Below, in pieces: positions 32,541 to 42,176 of a DNA stretch of 64,000 bases. The stretch covers positions 3,658,001 to 3,722,000 of the forward strand of contig NZ_JAUSYD010000001.1 in the NCBI RefSeq assembly GCF_030816615.1, written 5' to 3'. This DNA is from Streptomyces sp. B1I3. Lineage in GTDB: Bacteria > Actinomycetota > Actinomycetes > Streptomycetales > Streptomycetaceae. Below the pieces are notes generated by a model. It saw only the letters and a program-made list of their open reading frames with translations, was not told where the DNA came from and did not search any database. Position 1 is the first letter of the stretch, and each line of letters opens with the position of its first letter. The position numbers and the translations under genes are program-made.

Positions 32541-34040
32541 TCAGGCGAGGGCGCGGCCGATCAGATAGACCGCGGGAGCCGCGGCGGTGAGTGGCAGCGC
32601 CACACCGGCCGTCATGTGCACGAAGCGGGACGGGTAGTCGTAGCTCGCCACCCGCAGCCCGATCAGTGCGCAGCCGCCGGCCGCGAAACCGAGGAACGCG
32701 GCCTGCGCGCCGAAGTCCGTGAACCCGCCGGCTAGAGCACCGGCCCCTGCCGAGGCGAGCAGCGCCACCACGACCGAGACGGGGCCCGGCAGCGGCAGGG
32801 CCCGGACGAGCACGGCCACGGCGACCGCGATCCCCCCGACCGTCACCGCGTCCGGCACCGCGGCCAGATGCCCGGCGGCCAGCACGGCGAGCGCGGCCGA
32901 GGCGACGGTGGCCGTCAGGCCGTACATCCGCTCGTCGGCCCCGGCGTGGCTGCGCAGCTGGAGCACGAGGGTCAGCAGGACCCAGACGCCGAGCGTGCCG
33001 AGGATCGCCGCCGGGGCGTTGTCACGGCCCGCCACGAGCAGGACGGCATCGGCGACGAACCCGCCCGCGAACGCGAGCGCGATGCCCTGCCTGGCCGGCC
33101 ACATGCCGTTGAGCCGGAACCAGCCGGCGGCCGTCACGGCCTGGAGCAGGACCAGCGGCACGAGCAGGGCGTACGGTCCGATCGCGGAACCGAGCGCGAG
33201 GAGCAGGCCGAGACCCGCGGTGACGGCGGCCGGCTGCATCCCGGGCGCGATGATCGGCGAACGCCCTTCGGCGCGGGCCCGCTGGGCGTCGGTGATCCGG
33301 CTGTTGCCCAGGGTGGTCGGGGCGCTGTACCCGGAGTCGTCCGCAGCGCCGGCCCGCGCCGCCTGCGCCCCCTGCCCGGCCTGAGCCGCCGGGGCGTCCG
33401 GAGTGCCCGGAGTGCCCGGAGCCTCGGGCGGCAAGGGGTACGTGGCCGGGGCGCCGCCCTGCACGGGATCGGGCTGCGGCGCCGGGCGGTACACGGCCTG
33501 CTGGTCGGGCCGGCCCTGCTGCTGCGGCTCGTCCACCGGCCGGTAGGCGGCCTGCTGCGGCTGGATCGCCGGCTGGTAACGGGTGTCCCAGGTCTGGCCC
33601 TGCCACGTCTGGGTCGCGCCGGGATCGGGGGCTCCCTGGGCGTGGCCCTGCGGGGCGTGCGCGGCGGGCTGCTGCGTCGCCTGCCCCTCCGGCCAGGCGA
33701 CCGGGTCCGGCGTGCCCGCGTACGGCGCGGCATGGGCGTCGTAGGAGGGAGAAGGCCGGTCACCGGCCCCGAAGGGCTGCCCCTGCTGCGGGTACGGCTG
33801 CCCCTGCTGGCCGTAGGGCTGGCTGTGCTGCGGGTACTGCTGGCCCTGCTGCGGGTGGGGCTGGCCGTACTGCTGTCCCTGCTGCGGGTGGGGCTGGCCC
33901 TGCTGACCGTAGGGCTGCCCCTGCTGCGGGTGGGACTGGCCCTGCTGACCGTAGGGCTGCCCCTGCTGCGGGTGGGACTGGCCCTCATGCCCGTACCGCG
34001 GGTCGTACGGGTACGGATACTGCTGATCGCTGTCGCTCAT
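32541..34040 (-). CDS. Large membrane protein with a Gln-rich repeat N-terminus
   Basis: 499 residues. The N-terminal 110 residues are repeats of the type GQPYGQQGQSHPQQ, low-complexity and disordered. A further Pro/Gln/Ala-rich linker carries RADDSGYSAPTTLGNS-like phosphosite-type sequence, then SRITDAQRARAEGRSPI. From about residue 290 a membrane domain of roughly eight hydrophobic helices follows. The family is common and unnamed in Streptomyces. Location is the cytoplasmic membrane with the Q-rich part cytosolic by inference. The repeat tract may vary in length between strains. Confidence 0.75.
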   Translation of the reverse strand: MSDSDQQYPYPYDPRYGHEGQSHPQQGQPYGQQGQSHPQQGQPYGQQGQPHPQQGQQYGQPHPQQGQQYPQHSQPYGQQGQPYPQQGQPFGAGDRPSPSYDAHAAPYAGTPDPVAWPEGQATQQPAAHAPQGHAQGAPDPGATQTWQGQTWDTRYQPAIQPQQAAYRPVDEPQQQGRPDQQAVYRPAPQPDPVQGGAPATYPLPPEAPGTPGTPDAPAAQAGQGAQAARAGAADDSGYSAPTTLGNSRITDAQRARAEGRSPIIAPGMQPAAVTAGLGLLLALGSAIGPYALLVPLVLLQAVTAAGWFRLNGMWPARQGIALAFAGGFVADAVLLVAGRDNAPAAILGTLGVWVLLTLVLQLRSHAGADERMYGLTATVASAALAVLAAGHLAAVPDAVTVGGIAVAVAVLVRALPLPGPVSVVVALLASAGAGALAGGFTDFGAQAAFLGFAAGGCALIGLRVASYDYPSRFVHMTAGVALPLTAAAPAVYLIGRALA

Positions 34041-34050
34041 GGTCTGCGGT

Positions 34051-34305
34051 TCACCCTCCTGCGAACGGCGGGAGCACCTCGACCGTGCCGCCCTCGGCAA
34101 GCCGTACGGTCTCATGCCCGCGGGTCCCCACGGGGTTCCCGTCGACGAGGAACGAGCATCGGAGCAGGACGCGCGTCAGCTCACCGGGGTGCCGTTCGCG
34201 CACCCCGTCGAGTGCCTCGGCCAGCGTCCGGGCCGTGTACGGCTCCTCGGCGGTCCCTGCGGCGGCCTTAGCCGCGGCCCAGTAGCGGATCGTCCCCGCT
34301 GCCAT
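34051..34305 (-). CDS. MoaD/ThiS family small sulfur-carrier protein
   Basis: 84 residues with the ubiquitin-like beta-grasp pattern: GTIRYWAAAKAAAGTAEEPY, EALDGVRERHPGELTRVLL and a C-terminal LPPFAGG di-glycine. The di-Gly tail is what such proteins use to carry thiocarboxylate in molybdopterin, thiamine or tRNA thiolation. The partner enzymes are not nearby. The gene is 10 bp upstream of the Q-rich membrane protein gene and on the same strand. Confidence 0.8.
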   Translation of the reverse strand: MAAGTIRYWAAAKAAAGTAEEPYTARTLAEALDGVRERHPGELTRVLLRCSFLVDGNPVGTRGHETVRLAEGGTVEVLPPFAGG

Positions 34306-34346
34306 GGCGGCACCCCTTTCGTCGTGCGTCAGCTGTCCATGATGAA

Positions 34347-35264
34347 TCACGCCGGAGCCGTCCAGTCGGCGATGCGCGTGAGCAGGGCGTCGTCCGCCGC
34401 GTTCTCGGCGTGGCCCATTCCCCGTTCGATCCAGAGCTCCGCGCCGCCCCCGGCGGCGGCCGCCAGCATCCGCGGATGGTCCAGGGGGAAGTACGGGTCC
34501 CGGTCGCCGTGCACGATCAGCAGCGGGGCGTCGATCAGGGGGGCCGCCTCGACCGGGGAGAGCGGGACGGGGTCCCAGTCCTCCCGGTGGATCCTGGTGC
34601 GGAAGCCGTACCAGCCGACGAGCCGGCCCGCGGGGCGGGTGACCACCCAGTGCAGGCGCCGCATCGGCGCCGTGCCCCGGTAGTACCAGCGGGCGGGGGC
34701 GCTCACCGCGACCACCGCGTCCGTATGCGCCCCTGCGCGCCTCTTGTGCGCCGCTGTGCGCCCGCCCACCCGTTCGGCCCCAGGAGCGGCGGAATCCTTT
34801 ACGGCGGTCTCCCGCACCTCTCGCTCCGTATACAGCGCGGCGTGCCGCAACACCACGGAGCCGCCCATCGAGAAGCCGACCGTAACGACACGCCGGTGCC
34901 CCAGCGACCGCGCCCAGGTGACCGCGGCGGCCAGATCCAGCACCTCCCGGTCGCCCACCGTCGACCGTCCGCCGGACCTCCCGTGACCCCTGAAGGAGAA
35001 CGTGATCACGGCCGCACGCTGGGCGAACACCGAAGCGGCCCGCTGCACGGCCGGCCGGTCGACGGAGCCGGTGAAACCGTGTGCGACGACCACGGCCGTC
35101 CGGTCGGCGACACCGCCGTCCCCGGGTGCGGAACCCGCCGTACACGGGGTGTACACCGCCTCGATCCGGACCCCGTCACCGGTCAGCAATGTGGTGCGGC
35201 GGGGGATCGGCGTGATCGAGGGAACAGAAGAACTCAGGAAACGACCCTCGGACACAGAACTCAT
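34347..35264 (-). CDS. Alpha/beta hydrolase
   Basis: 305 residues. Nucleophile elbow GFSMGG (Ser in the middle), oxyanion region VVVAHGFTGSVDRP, acid region LIVHGDRDPYFPLDHP and the catalytic His in GMGHAEN are all visible, so the triad is complete. It is cytosolic, with no signal peptide. Substrate is unknown; the neighbours give no strong hint. A 30-residue insertion (RVGGRTAAHKRRAGAHTD) lies between the nucleophile and acid. Confidence 0.85.
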   Translation of the reverse strand: MSSVSEGRFLSSSVPSITPIPRRTTLLTGDGVRIEAVYTPCTAGSAPGDGGVADRTAVVVAHGFTGSVDRPAVQRAASVFAQRAAVITFSFRGHGRSGGRSTVGDREVLDLAAAVTWARSLGHRRVVTVGFSMGGSVVLRHAALYTEREVRETAVKDSAAPGAERVGGRTAAHKRRAGAHTDAVVAVSAPARWYYRGTAPMRRLHWVVTRPAGRLVGWYGFRTRIHREDWDPVPLSPVEAAPLIDAPLLIVHGDRDPYFPLDHPRMLAAAAGGGAELWIERGMGHAENAADDALLTRIADWTAPA

Positions 35265-35511
35265 GTGGGCTATTCTGCTGCGAAGAGGATCCGGGCAATG
35301 CAGCCCCCGGGTCCTTTTGTGCTTTCCGGGTGTTGTTACGGCGACGTTTCGACAACCTCAGCGGACCCTTGGACAGGGGGCCGCACCGTAAGAACCGTAT
35401 GACGGTCGCCGCAAGGTGAACGGCCGTACGGGAGTACGAAGTAGTGCCGCATACTCCCCCGGGTCCGACCCGGGAGTGCCCCTCTCGCAGGGAACGAGGA
35501 GGACCGACGTA

Positions 35512-35568
35512 ATGGGCGAGCGAACCGTGCACGATCGACCGACGACCCAGGCAGGTGGGCGGCGATGA
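35512..35568 (+). CDS. 18-codon upstream ORF coupled to glnR
   Basis: [18 protein letters not shown], preceded by a strong GAGGAGG site 7 bp before its ATG. Its TGA overlaps the glnR ATG (ATGA at 35565-35568). The glnR start itself has only a weak site (AGGTGG), so translation of this leader could drive glnR expression by reinitiation. This is inferred from the arrangement; no homologue is known to me. Confidence 0.6.
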   Translation: MGERTVHDRPTTQAGGRR

Positions 35569-36368
35569 GTTCACTGCTGCTTCTGACAAATGCCCTTCAA
35601 CCGTCGACGGAGGTGCTCCCCGCCCTCGGCCTTCTGCTGCACAGCGTGCGGGTCGCCCCCGCCGAGGGCCCCGCGCTCGTCGACACCCCCGGTGCCGACG
35701 TCATTCTCGTCGACGGCCGACGTGACCTTCCCCAGGTGCGGTCGCTCTGCCAGCTGCTGCGGTCCACCGGACCGGGCTGTCCGCTGATCCTCGTGGTCAC
35801 GGAGGGCGGCCTGGCGGCCGTCACCGCCGACTGGGGCATCGACGACGTCCTTCTGGACACGGCGGGCCCCGCCGAGGTCGAGGCCCGTCTGCGGCTGGCC
35901 ACCGGCCGCCAGCAGATCACCGCCGACGACTCCCCGATGGAGATCCGCAACGGCGACCTGTCGGTCGACGAGGCGACGTACAGCGCCAAGCTGAAGGGCC
36001 GGGTCCTCGACCTCACCTTCAAGGAGTTCGAACTGCTGAAATACCTCGCGCAGCACCCCGGCCGGGTCTTCACCCGCGCCCAGCTGCTGCAGGAGGTGTG
36101 GGGGTACGACTACTTCGGCGGCACCCGCACGGTCGACGTCCACGTACGGCGGCTGCGCGCCAAGCTCGGCCCCGAGCACGAGTCGCTGATCGGCACCGTC
36201 CGCAACGTCGGCTACCGCTTCGTCACCCCCGAGAAGGCGGAGCGCACGACCGACGAGACCAAGGCCAAGGCGGCGCCCAGGACGGCCGGGGAAGTCCACA
36301 CCCGTTCGGAGCAGTCCCCGGAGGCCGAGGCCACGGAAGAAGCCCCGGTCCGGCCTGCCAAGCGGTAG
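35565..36368 (+). CDS. glnR: Global nitrogen regulator GlnR (OmpR-type orphan response regulator)
   Basis: 267 residues beginning [20 protein letters not shown], as in S. coelicolor GlnR (as I recall it). The receiver domain keeps Asp50 (ILVDGRRD) but lacks the usual acidic pocket, in line with the phosphorylation-independent dimer described for GlnR. The winged-helix domain is intact ([36 protein letters not shown]). GlnR switches on glnA, glnII, amtB, glnK, ure and others at low nitrogen and acts on many carbon genes. No kinase is adjacent, as expected. Confidence 0.97.
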   Translation: MSSLLLLTNALQPSTEVLPALGLLLHSVRVAPAEGPALVDTPGADVILVDGRRDLPQVRSLCQLLRSTGPGCPLILVVTEGGLAAVTADWGIDDVLLDTAGPAEVEARLRLATGRQQITADDSPMEIRNGDLSVDEATYSAKLKGRVLDLTFKEFELLKYLAQHPGRVFTRAQLLQEVWGYDYFGGTRTVDVHVRRLRAKLGPEHESLIGTVRNVGYRFVTPEKAERTTDETKAKAAPRTAGEVHTRSEQSPEAEATEEAPVRPAKR

Positions 36369-36379
36369 GTCGATCCGCG

Positions 36380-36392
36380 TAGACTGCCGCGC
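36380..36392 (+). promoter_or_regulatory. -10 and leaderless start of the LacI gene
   Basis: TAGACT (36380-36385) is followed after 7 nt by the GTG start of the LacI gene. No ribosome-binding site lies between them. A leaderless transcript is inferred. Confidence 0.5.
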
Positions 36393-37436
36393 GTGGCCAA
36401 GGTGACGCGGGACGATGTGGCGAGACTGGCGGGGACCTCGACAGCGGTCGTCAGCTACGTCATCAACAACGGACCGAGGCCGGTTGCCCCGGCCACGCGC
36501 GAGCGGGTACTCGCCGCCATCAAGGAGCTGGGCTACCGGCCCGACCGGGTCGCCCAGGCAATGGCGTCACGACGCACCGATCTCATAGGAATGATCGTGC
36601 CGGACGCCCGGCAGCCGTTCTTCGCGGAGATGGCGCACGCGGTCGAACAGGCCGCGGCCGAGCGCGGGAAAATGGTGCTGGTCGGTAATTCCGATTACCG
36701 CGACGAGCGCGAGGTCCACTATCTGCGGGCCTTTCTCGGCATGCGTGTCTCCGGTCTGATCCTGGTCAGCCAGGGCCCCAGCGAACGGGCGGCGGCCGAG
36801 ATAGAGGCCTGGGACGCCCGTGTCGTCCTGCTGCACGAGCGCCCCGAGGCGATCGACGACGTCGCCGTCGTCACGGACGACATCGGCGGCGCCCAACTCG
36901 CCACCCGCCACCTGCTCGAGCACGGCAACGCCTACGTGGCCTGCCTCGGCGGCATGGAGTCGACCCCCGTGGTCGGTGACCCGGTCGCCGACCACATCGA
37001 GGGCTGGCGCCGCGCGATGCAGGAGGCGGGGCTGGCGACGGAGGGGCGGCTCTTCCACGCCCCGTACAACCGCTACGACGCCTACCAGGTGGCTCTCGGG
37101 CTGCTGGCCGGGCCCGACAGGCCCCCGGCGATCTTCTGCTCGACCGACGACCAGGCCATCGGGGTACTGCGGGCGGCACGCGAACTGCGTATCGACGTGC
37201 CCGGGGAGCTCGCGGTCGCGGGCTTCGACGACGTGAAGGAGGCGGGTCTGACCGATCCGCCGCTGACGACGGTCTTCTCGGACCGCCCGGCGATGGCCCG
37301 GGCGGCCGTCGACCTGGTCCTGGACGACTCGCTGCGGGTCTCGGGGTCGCGGCGCGAGCGCCTGAAGCAGTTCCCCTCCGCGCTGGTGGTGCGGCGGTCC
37401 TGCGGCTGCGGGGAGCCGACGGCTGCCGCCCGGTAG
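36393..37436 (+). CDS. LacI family transcriptional regulator
   Basis: 347 residues. A LacI-type HTH opens the protein ([20 protein letters not shown], then [18 protein letters not shown]), followed by a periplasmic-binding-like sugar domain ([38 protein letters not shown]). A short Cys-rich tail (RRSCGCGEP) ends it. The regulated genes are not adjacent, as it is followed by a protease gene with its own control region. The ligand is probably a sugar or related effector but is not inferable. Confidence 0.9.
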   Translation: MAKVTRDDVARLAGTSTAVVSYVINNGPRPVAPATRERVLAAIKELGYRPDRVAQAMASRRTDLIGMIVPDARQPFFAEMAHAVEQAAAERGKMVLVGNSDYRDEREVHYLRAFLGMRVSGLILVSQGPSERAAAEIEAWDARVVLLHERPEAIDDVAVVTDDIGGAQLATRHLLEHGNAYVACLGGMESTPVVGDPVADHIEGWRRAMQEAGLATEGRLFHAPYNRYDAYQVALGLLAGPDRPPAIFCSTDDQAIGVLRAARELRIDVPGELAVAGFDDVKEAGLTDPPLTTVFSDRPAMARAAVDLVLDDSLRVSGSRRERLKQFPSALVVRRSCGCGEPTAAAR

Positions 37437-37574
37437 CGGCACGGCAGCTTCCGTACCCCGGCGAGTGCGCTTAACTACGCCGGCGAGCATGCTTCCGTAC
37501 GCCGGCCCACACGCATTCGTGGCACCGGCACGGCACGCTTCCTTATATCGGGCATACGCGGTTCTGCCGGGCTT

Positions 37575-37602
37575 CTCAGGACGCACTCAGGCTGCTCTCA
37601 TG
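37575..37602. promoter_or_regulatory. Three direct repeats with 11-bp period, probable response-regulator site
   Basis: CTCAGG at 37575 and 37586 and CTCATG at 37597 are spaced exactly 11 bp apart, the register of OmpR-type regulators binding head to tail. The site sits just upstream of the HtrA-like protease start, and an OmpR-type two-component pair follows the protease. Autoregulation through this site is a natural inference. Confidence 0.7.
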
Positions 37603-37624
37603 TTCGCTGGCCACTCTCGTAGAC

Positions 37625-38701
37625 ATGACCGACAGCCACCGCCCGAGCGGCGAGTACCCGATGTACCCCTCGTACGGCAACGGCGAGGCGGCCTACCCGC
37701 CGCCGCCCGCGTACGACCCCGGCCCGCAGCACGCAGCGCCCGGCGTCCACGCCTGGCCCGCCCCGGAACCCGTAGGGACCGCACCGGCGGGCGCCCCGGC
37801 TCCCGAACGCCGGGTCAAGCGGCCCCTGGCCCTGCTGGCAGCCGTGGCGATCGCCGCGGCGGCGGTGGGCGGCGGCACCGCCACCCTCATCGGCGAGCTC
37901 GCCGGAGCTGGCTCGAACAGCACCGTCTCCACCGGTGTCGTCAACGGCACCACCGTCTCGCAGAGCAGCGCGGGCACGGTGTCCGGTGTCGCGGCGGCCG
38001 TGTCACCGGCGATCGTCGAGATCAGCGCGAGCTCCTCGGCCGGCGACGCCACCGGTTCCGGTGTCGTCATCACGTCGGACGGCGAGATCGTCACCAACAA
38101 CCACGTCATCTCCGGCGCCTCCCAGATCAAGGTGGCCCTCAGCACCGGCAAGTCGTACACCGCCGACGTCGTCGGCACGGACGCCGACAAGGACCTGGCT
38201 CTCATCAAGCTCCAGGGCGCGAGCGGGCTCAAGACGGCCACGCTCGGCGACTCCTCATCGGTCAAGGTCGGCGACGAGGTCGTGGCGATCGGCTCCCCCG
38301 AAGGCCTCACCGGCACGGTCACCAGTGGCATCGTCTCCGCGCTGGACCGCGACGTCACGGTCGCCAAGGACGACGAGCAGGAACAGCAGCAGCAACAGCA
38401 GCAGGGCGGCGGGAACTGGCCGTTCGAGTTCGGCGGGCAGCAGTTCAACGGCGACACCGGTACGTCCAAGACCACGTACAAGGCCATCCAGACCGACGCC
38501 TCGCTCAATCCGGGCAACTCCGGTGGCGCGCTCATCAACATGAAGGGACAGATCATCGGCATCAACTCCGCGATGTACTCGCCCAGTTCGGCCAGCACCT
38601 CCGGAAGCTCGGCGGCAGGCAGCGTGGGCCTCGGCTTCGCCATCCCGGTCGACACCGTCAAGGCCGACCTGGACGCCCTGCGCGCCGGCGACGGCTCCTG
38701 A
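37625..38701 (+). CDS. HtrA-like membrane-anchored trypsin-type serine protease
   Basis: 358 residues. A Pro/Tyr-rich cytosolic tail (1-66) precedes a single membrane helix (67-89). The extracytoplasmic protease domain carries His160 (TNNHVIS), Asp190 (DKDLALIK) and Ser299 (NPGNSGGAL). A run of seven Gln residues at 254-260 splits the domain in an exposed loop. The PDZ domain of classical HtrA/PepD is missing. In mycobacteria the neighbouring mprAB-type system regulates the PepD protease; here the same gene types are adjacent, so an envelope-stress role is likely. Confidence 0.88.
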   Translation: MTDSHRPSGEYPMYPSYGNGEAAYPPPPAYDPGPQHAAPGVHAWPAPEPVGTAPAGAPAPERRVKRPLALLAAVAIAAAAVGGGTATLIGELAGAGSNSTVSTGVVNGTTVSQSSAGTVSGVAAAVSPAIVEISASSSAGDATGSGVVITSDGEIVTNNHVISGASQIKVALSTGKSYTADVVGTDADKDLALIKLQGASGLKTATLGDSSSVKVGDEVVAIGSPEGLTGTVTSGIVSALDRDVTVAKDDEQEQQQQQQQGGGNWPFEFGGQQFNGDTGTSKTTYKAIQTDASLNPGNSGGALINMKGQIIGINSAMYSPSSASTSGSSAAGSVGLGFAIPVDTVKADLDALRAGDGS

Positions 38702-38714
38702 CGAGGAGGCACCG

Positions 38715-38888
38715 ATGACCAGCAGCACCGACGCCGGCCCGTCCGGCCTGGCCCTTCCCCTCGGCCTGGCCGCCGAACCGGCCGCCTCGGCTCAGGCCCC
38801 GGTCGTTCCCCGCCCGGCCGAGGTCCGCACCGGCGCCGGCCGCCGGCGCCGTGCCGCGCGACGCCGCGCGGCGGCCGTGCGAGGCTGA
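38715..38888 (+). CDS. 57-residue protein with an Arg-rich C-terminus
   Basis: A strong AGGAGG site lies 5 bp before the ATG. The first half is Ala/Pro-rich; the second half is very basic, with [16 protein letters not shown] at the end. It lies between the protease and the response regulator gene on the same strand, in an operon-like run. The basic tail could bind nucleic acid or the membrane surface. I do not recognise a family; below the usual length cut-off for annotation. Confidence 0.6.
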   Translation: MTSSTDAGPSGLALPLGLAAEPAASAQAPVVPRPAEVRTGAGRRRRAARRRAAAVRG

Positions 38889-38965
38889 GACCCCGGACAC
38901 CCCCGCAGCCCCATGCCCGGACCGGACACAGGACCGGGCACGAGACGGAAGAGGACGACGTAGCG

Positions 38966-39697
38966 ATGAGCCCCGCCGAAGACGATCCCCAGCGCGTCCT
39001 GATCGTCGACGACGAGCCCGCCGTGCGCGAGGCCCTGCAGCGCAGCCTCGCCTTCGAGGGATACGGCACCCAGGTAGCCGTGGACGGCTACGACGCCCTC
39101 ACCAAGGCCGAGTCGTACGCCCCCGACCTCATCGTCCTGGACATCCAGATGCCCCGCATGGACGGCCTCACCGCCGCCCGGCGCATCCGGTCCACCGGCT
39201 CCACCACGCCCATCCTGATGCTCACCGCCCGCGACACGGTCGGCGACCGGGTCACCGGCCTGGACGCCGGCGCCGACGACTACCTCGTCAAGCCCTTCGA
39301 GCTGGACGAGCTCTTCGCCCGCATCCGGGCCCTGCTCCGCCGCAGCTCGTACACGGTCACGGCGGGCGGCGGCGCCCCCGACGACGACGTGCTCTCCTTC
39401 GCCGACCTCCGCATGGACCTGAACACCCGCGAGGTCACCCGCGGCACCCGCCGGGTCGAACTGACCCGCACCGAATACACGCTGCTGGAGATGTTCCTGG
39501 CCCACCCCCGGCAGGTCCTGACCCGCGAACAGATCCTCAAGGCCGTCTGGGGCTTCGACTTCGAACCCAGCTCCAACTCCCTGGACGTGTACGTGATGTA
39601 CCTGCGCCGCAAGACGGAAGCCGGCGGCGAGCCGCGCCTCGTCCACACGGTGCGGGGCGTCGGGTACGCGCTGCGTTCCGGCGGCGGTGAGGGGTGA
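38966..39697 (+). CDS. OmpR-family response regulator (MprA-like)
   Basis: 243 residues. Receiver domain with Asp15/Asp16 (VDDE), phosphoacceptor Asp59 (VLDIQMP) and Lys109 (VKPFE). The winged helix contains [13 protein letters not shown] and [15 protein letters not shown]. Sequence and context resemble mycobacterial MprA. It overlaps the kinase gene by 4 bases (GTGA). It probably binds the 11-bp-spaced repeats upstream of the protease. Confidence 0.92.
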   Translation: MSPAEDDPQRVLIVDDEPAVREALQRSLAFEGYGTQVAVDGYDALTKAESYAPDLIVLDIQMPRMDGLTAARRIRSTGSTTPILMLTARDTVGDRVTGLDAGADDYLVKPFELDELFARIRALLRRSSYTVTAGGGAPDDDVLSFADLRMDLNTREVTRGTRRVELTRTEYTLLEMFLAHPRQVLTREQILKAVWGFDFEPSSNSLDVYVMYLRRKTEAGGEPRLVHTVRGVGYALRSGGGEG

Positions 39698-41106
39698 GCG
39701 GACTGCCCCGCCGGCTCCGCGCCCTGCCGCTGCGCTCACGGCTGGCGCTGCTGGTCGCCATGGCCGTGGCCGTCGCGGTCGCTGCGGTCGCTGCGGCCTG
39801 CTGGTTCGTGACGCGCGAGCAGCTGGACGGCCGGCTGGACAGCTCCCTGCGCAACTCCCCCCAGGCCGACAGGTCCCTGGTGGAGAACCTGCTCGCCAAC
39901 TGCCGGGGGACCGGCCGCGAACCGGTGCGGTCCCCCGGTTCGTACGCCCTCCAGATCATCGACGCCTCCGGCAAGGTCTGCGAGGCACCCGGCTCCACCC
40001 CCATCGGCCCGACGGACGCCGACCTGGCCGTGGCCGCCGGGGACCGCCGCGACGCCCTGCACTCCGCCACCGACACGGACGGCGAGAAGATGCGGGTCTT
40101 CACCTACGGCCTGGAACTGCGTCCCTCCGGTGAGATCTACGCCGTGTCCGTCGCCCGGCCGGAGAGCGAGGTCACCGCCCCGCTCTCCACACTCGCCTGG
40201 GTGCTGTTCCTCGTCTCCGGCATCGGCGTCCTCGGCGCGGGTGCCGCCGGGTTGTGGGTCGCCCGCACCGGCCTGCAGCCGGTCGACGAACTCGCCCTCA
40301 CCGTCGAGCACGTCGCCCGCACCGAGGACCTGACGATCCGGATCCCGGCCGAGGGCGACGACGAGATCGCCCGGCTCTCCCGCTCCTTCAACTCCATGAC
40401 CAGCTCCCTGGCCACCTCACGCGACCGCCAGTCGCAGCTCATCGCGGACGCCGGCCACGAGCTGCGCACGCCGCTCACCTCGCTCCGTACGAACATCGAG
40501 CTGCTCGCCCGCAGCGACGACACGGGCCGGGCCATCCCACCCGACGACCGCAAGGCGCTGATGGCCTCCGTCAAGGCCCAGATGACCGAGCTCGCCGCCC
40601 TCATCGGCGATCTCCAGGAGCTCTCCCGCCCCGATGCCGCCCAGCCCGGTCCCCTGCAGGTGGTCGCCCTGCACGACGTCACCCGTACCGCCCTGCGACG
40701 GGCCCGGCTGCGCGGCCCCGAGCTGACCGTCACCGCCGACCTGGCCCCCTGGTACGTCCGGGCCGAACCGGCGGCGCTGGAGCGGGCGGTCGTCAACGTC
40801 CTGGACAACGCGGTGAAGTTCAGCCCGCCCGGCGGGACGGTCGACGTCGTGCTGCACCGGGGCGAGCTGACCGTGCGCGACCACGGCCCCGGCATCCCGG
40901 CCGAGGAACTCCCGCACGTTTTCGAACGCTTCTGGCGCTCCCCATCGGCCCGCCAGCTCCCCGGTTCCGGCCTCGGCCTGTCCATCGTGGCCCGCACGAT
41001 CCAGCAGGCGGGCGGTGAGGTCACGCTGCGGCCGGTGGAGCAGGGCGAGGGAACGGTGGCGTCCATCCGCCTCCCGGGAGCACCCCAGCCGCCCCCGGAG
41101 CTGTGA
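39694..41106 (+). CDS. Sensor histidine kinase (MprB-like)
   Basis: 470 residues. Two membrane helices (about 17-40 and 165-190) enclose a sensor domain of about 120 residues with two Cys (NCRGTG and KVCEAP) that could form a disulfide. HAMP domain follows (about 191-243), then HisKA with phospho-acceptor His255 ([10 protein letters not shown]) and HATPase with N-box ([13 protein letters not shown]) and G-box ([15 protein letters not shown]). It pairs with the preceding regulator. The neighbouring protease suggests envelope stress as signal. Confidence 0.92.
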   Translation: MSGLPRRLRALPLRSRLALLVAMAVAVAVAAVAAACWFVTREQLDGRLDSSLRNSPQADRSLVENLLANCRGTGREPVRSPGSYALQIIDASGKVCEAPGSTPIGPTDADLAVAAGDRRDALHSATDTDGEKMRVFTYGLELRPSGEIYAVSVARPESEVTAPLSTLAWVLFLVSGIGVLGAGAAGLWVARTGLQPVDELALTVEHVARTEDLTIRIPAEGDDEIARLSRSFNSMTSSLATSRDRQSQLIADAGHELRTPLTSLRTNIELLARSDDTGRAIPPDDRKALMASVKAQMTELAALIGDLQELSRPDAAQPGPLQVVALHDVTRTALRRARLRGPELTVTADLAPWYVRAEPAALERAVVNVLDNAVKFSPPGGTVDVVLHRGELTVRDHGPGIPAEELPHVFERFWRSPSARQLPGSGLGLSIVARTIQQAGGEVTLRPVEQGEGTVASIRLPGAPQPPPEL

Positions 41107-41122
41107 AGGGCGTCCTTCCCCC

Positions 41123-42019
41123 TCACACCGCCGGATTGTGCCGGATCAGTGACTCGACCAGCCCGGAGCGCGTGGCCGGATAGTCCAGGGGGACGATGCC
41201 GAGCCCTGTCCGGCCCGCCGCCCAGGCCCCGTCCAGGAAGGAGTGGACCTGGGGGTTGAGCCGGTCGGCATTCCACCGGGGCGGCATCAGCGCGGCAGTG
41301 GACACGTAGTTCATGAACAGCTTGCCCGGTTGCTCGGCCGCCCTGCGGAACTGCGCTTCTATCTTTGGGTACTTGGCGAACGGCTCGGCCATGTAGTCGT
41401 CCTGGATGTCGAACACCTGGGGGTCGGCGTACCGGACCCCTGGCAGGCCCCCGTTGTCGGCGAGCAGCACGACCTTGCCGCGGGCTCCGCCCAAGCCGGG
41501 CAGTGTGGGTTCGAGGTGGAAGAGGGACCGCCAGCCCTTGGTGTCGAGGTAGAGGTCGAAGATCCGGCGGAAGGCGGAGTCGCTCTCCTCGGAGTACTCC
41601 TGCTTGACCCGCATCAGCACCGTCTCGCTCGGCCGGGCCGCCAGGAAGTCCCGGCAGGCGATCAGGACGTCGCCGAACATCAGGTTCTGGAACGAGGCCC
41701 CGTGATGGATCGCGAAGGAGTCGCCGGTGATCCGGCACCGCACGTCGAGGAAGCGGATGCCGCTGTTCAGCTGCTCCGCGATCGTGGTGTTCTGGCACTC
41801 GGTCCAGGGGCCGCCGAATCGGGCACCGGAGTTGTGCGAGCCCGGGATCGTCAGGCGGTGCAGCCCGGTCGTGCCGGGGATCGCGCCCATCCAGTCCTGC
41901 GGCGTGCGGCGGGCCGTACGCGGGGCGGCGACGGCGTGGCCGGCGCCGGCGAGGGCGGTGGCGGAGACGGCGAAGGCGCCGGCGAGGAAGTGACGACGCG
42001 TTCCGGTGTACGGGCTCAT
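41123..42019 (-). CDS. Exported phosphatidylinositol-specific phospholipase C
   Basis: 298 residues. A twin-arginine-like signal (TGTRRHFLAGAFAVSATALA, cleavage near AVAA) leads into the PI-PLC X domain with LTIPGSHNSGA (His62) and SFAIHHGA (His105/106), the general base and acid, plus FLDVRC. Bacterial PI-PLCs cleave phosphatidylinositol to diacylglycerol and cyclic inositol phosphate. Secreted, calcium-independent form. Convergent with the kinase gene. Confidence 0.9.
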   Translation of the reverse strand: MSPYTGTRRHFLAGAFAVSATALAGAGHAVAAPRTARRTPQDWMGAIPGTTGLHRLTIPGSHNSGARFGGPWTECQNTTIAEQLNSGIRFLDVRCRITGDSFAIHHGASFQNLMFGDVLIACRDFLAARPSETVLMRVKQEYSEESDSAFRRIFDLYLDTKGWRSLFHLEPTLPGLGGARGKVVLLADNGGLPGVRYADPQVFDIQDDYMAEPFAKYPKIEAQFRRAAEQPGKLFMNYVSTAALMPPRWNADRLNPQVHSFLDGAWAAGRTGLGIVPLDYPATRSGLVESLIRHNPAV

Positions 42020-42119
42020 GCGGGGGTGCCTCCGGCGGCTGTGGGGGGATCAGCCCTCCGAGTGTGGCCGGTACACGTCATCCTGGACAGAGGGCCGCGC
42101 CCCGGCGGCCGGAAGCAGT

Positions 42120-42157
42120 GGTGGGGGCGGCGGGCCCTCCGGCCCGCCGCCCCCACC
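42120..42157 (-). terminator. Strong hairpin downstream of the 5'-nucleotidase gene
   Basis: A perfect 17-bp stem, GGTGGGGGCGGCGGGCC (42120-42136) and its complement (42141-42157), with a 4-nt loop. It lies 19 bp past the stop of the leftward nucleotidase gene. Its very high GC and short loop fit an intrinsic terminator. Confidence 0.8.
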
Positions 42158-42176
42158 GGTTCCCCGCGTGGGGACG

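Noticed and set aside
38395..38415. A repeat-expansion or assembly error at the Gln run in the protease
   Set aside because: The run is only seven codons, falls in an exposed loop and the frame and catalytic Ser beyond it are intact.
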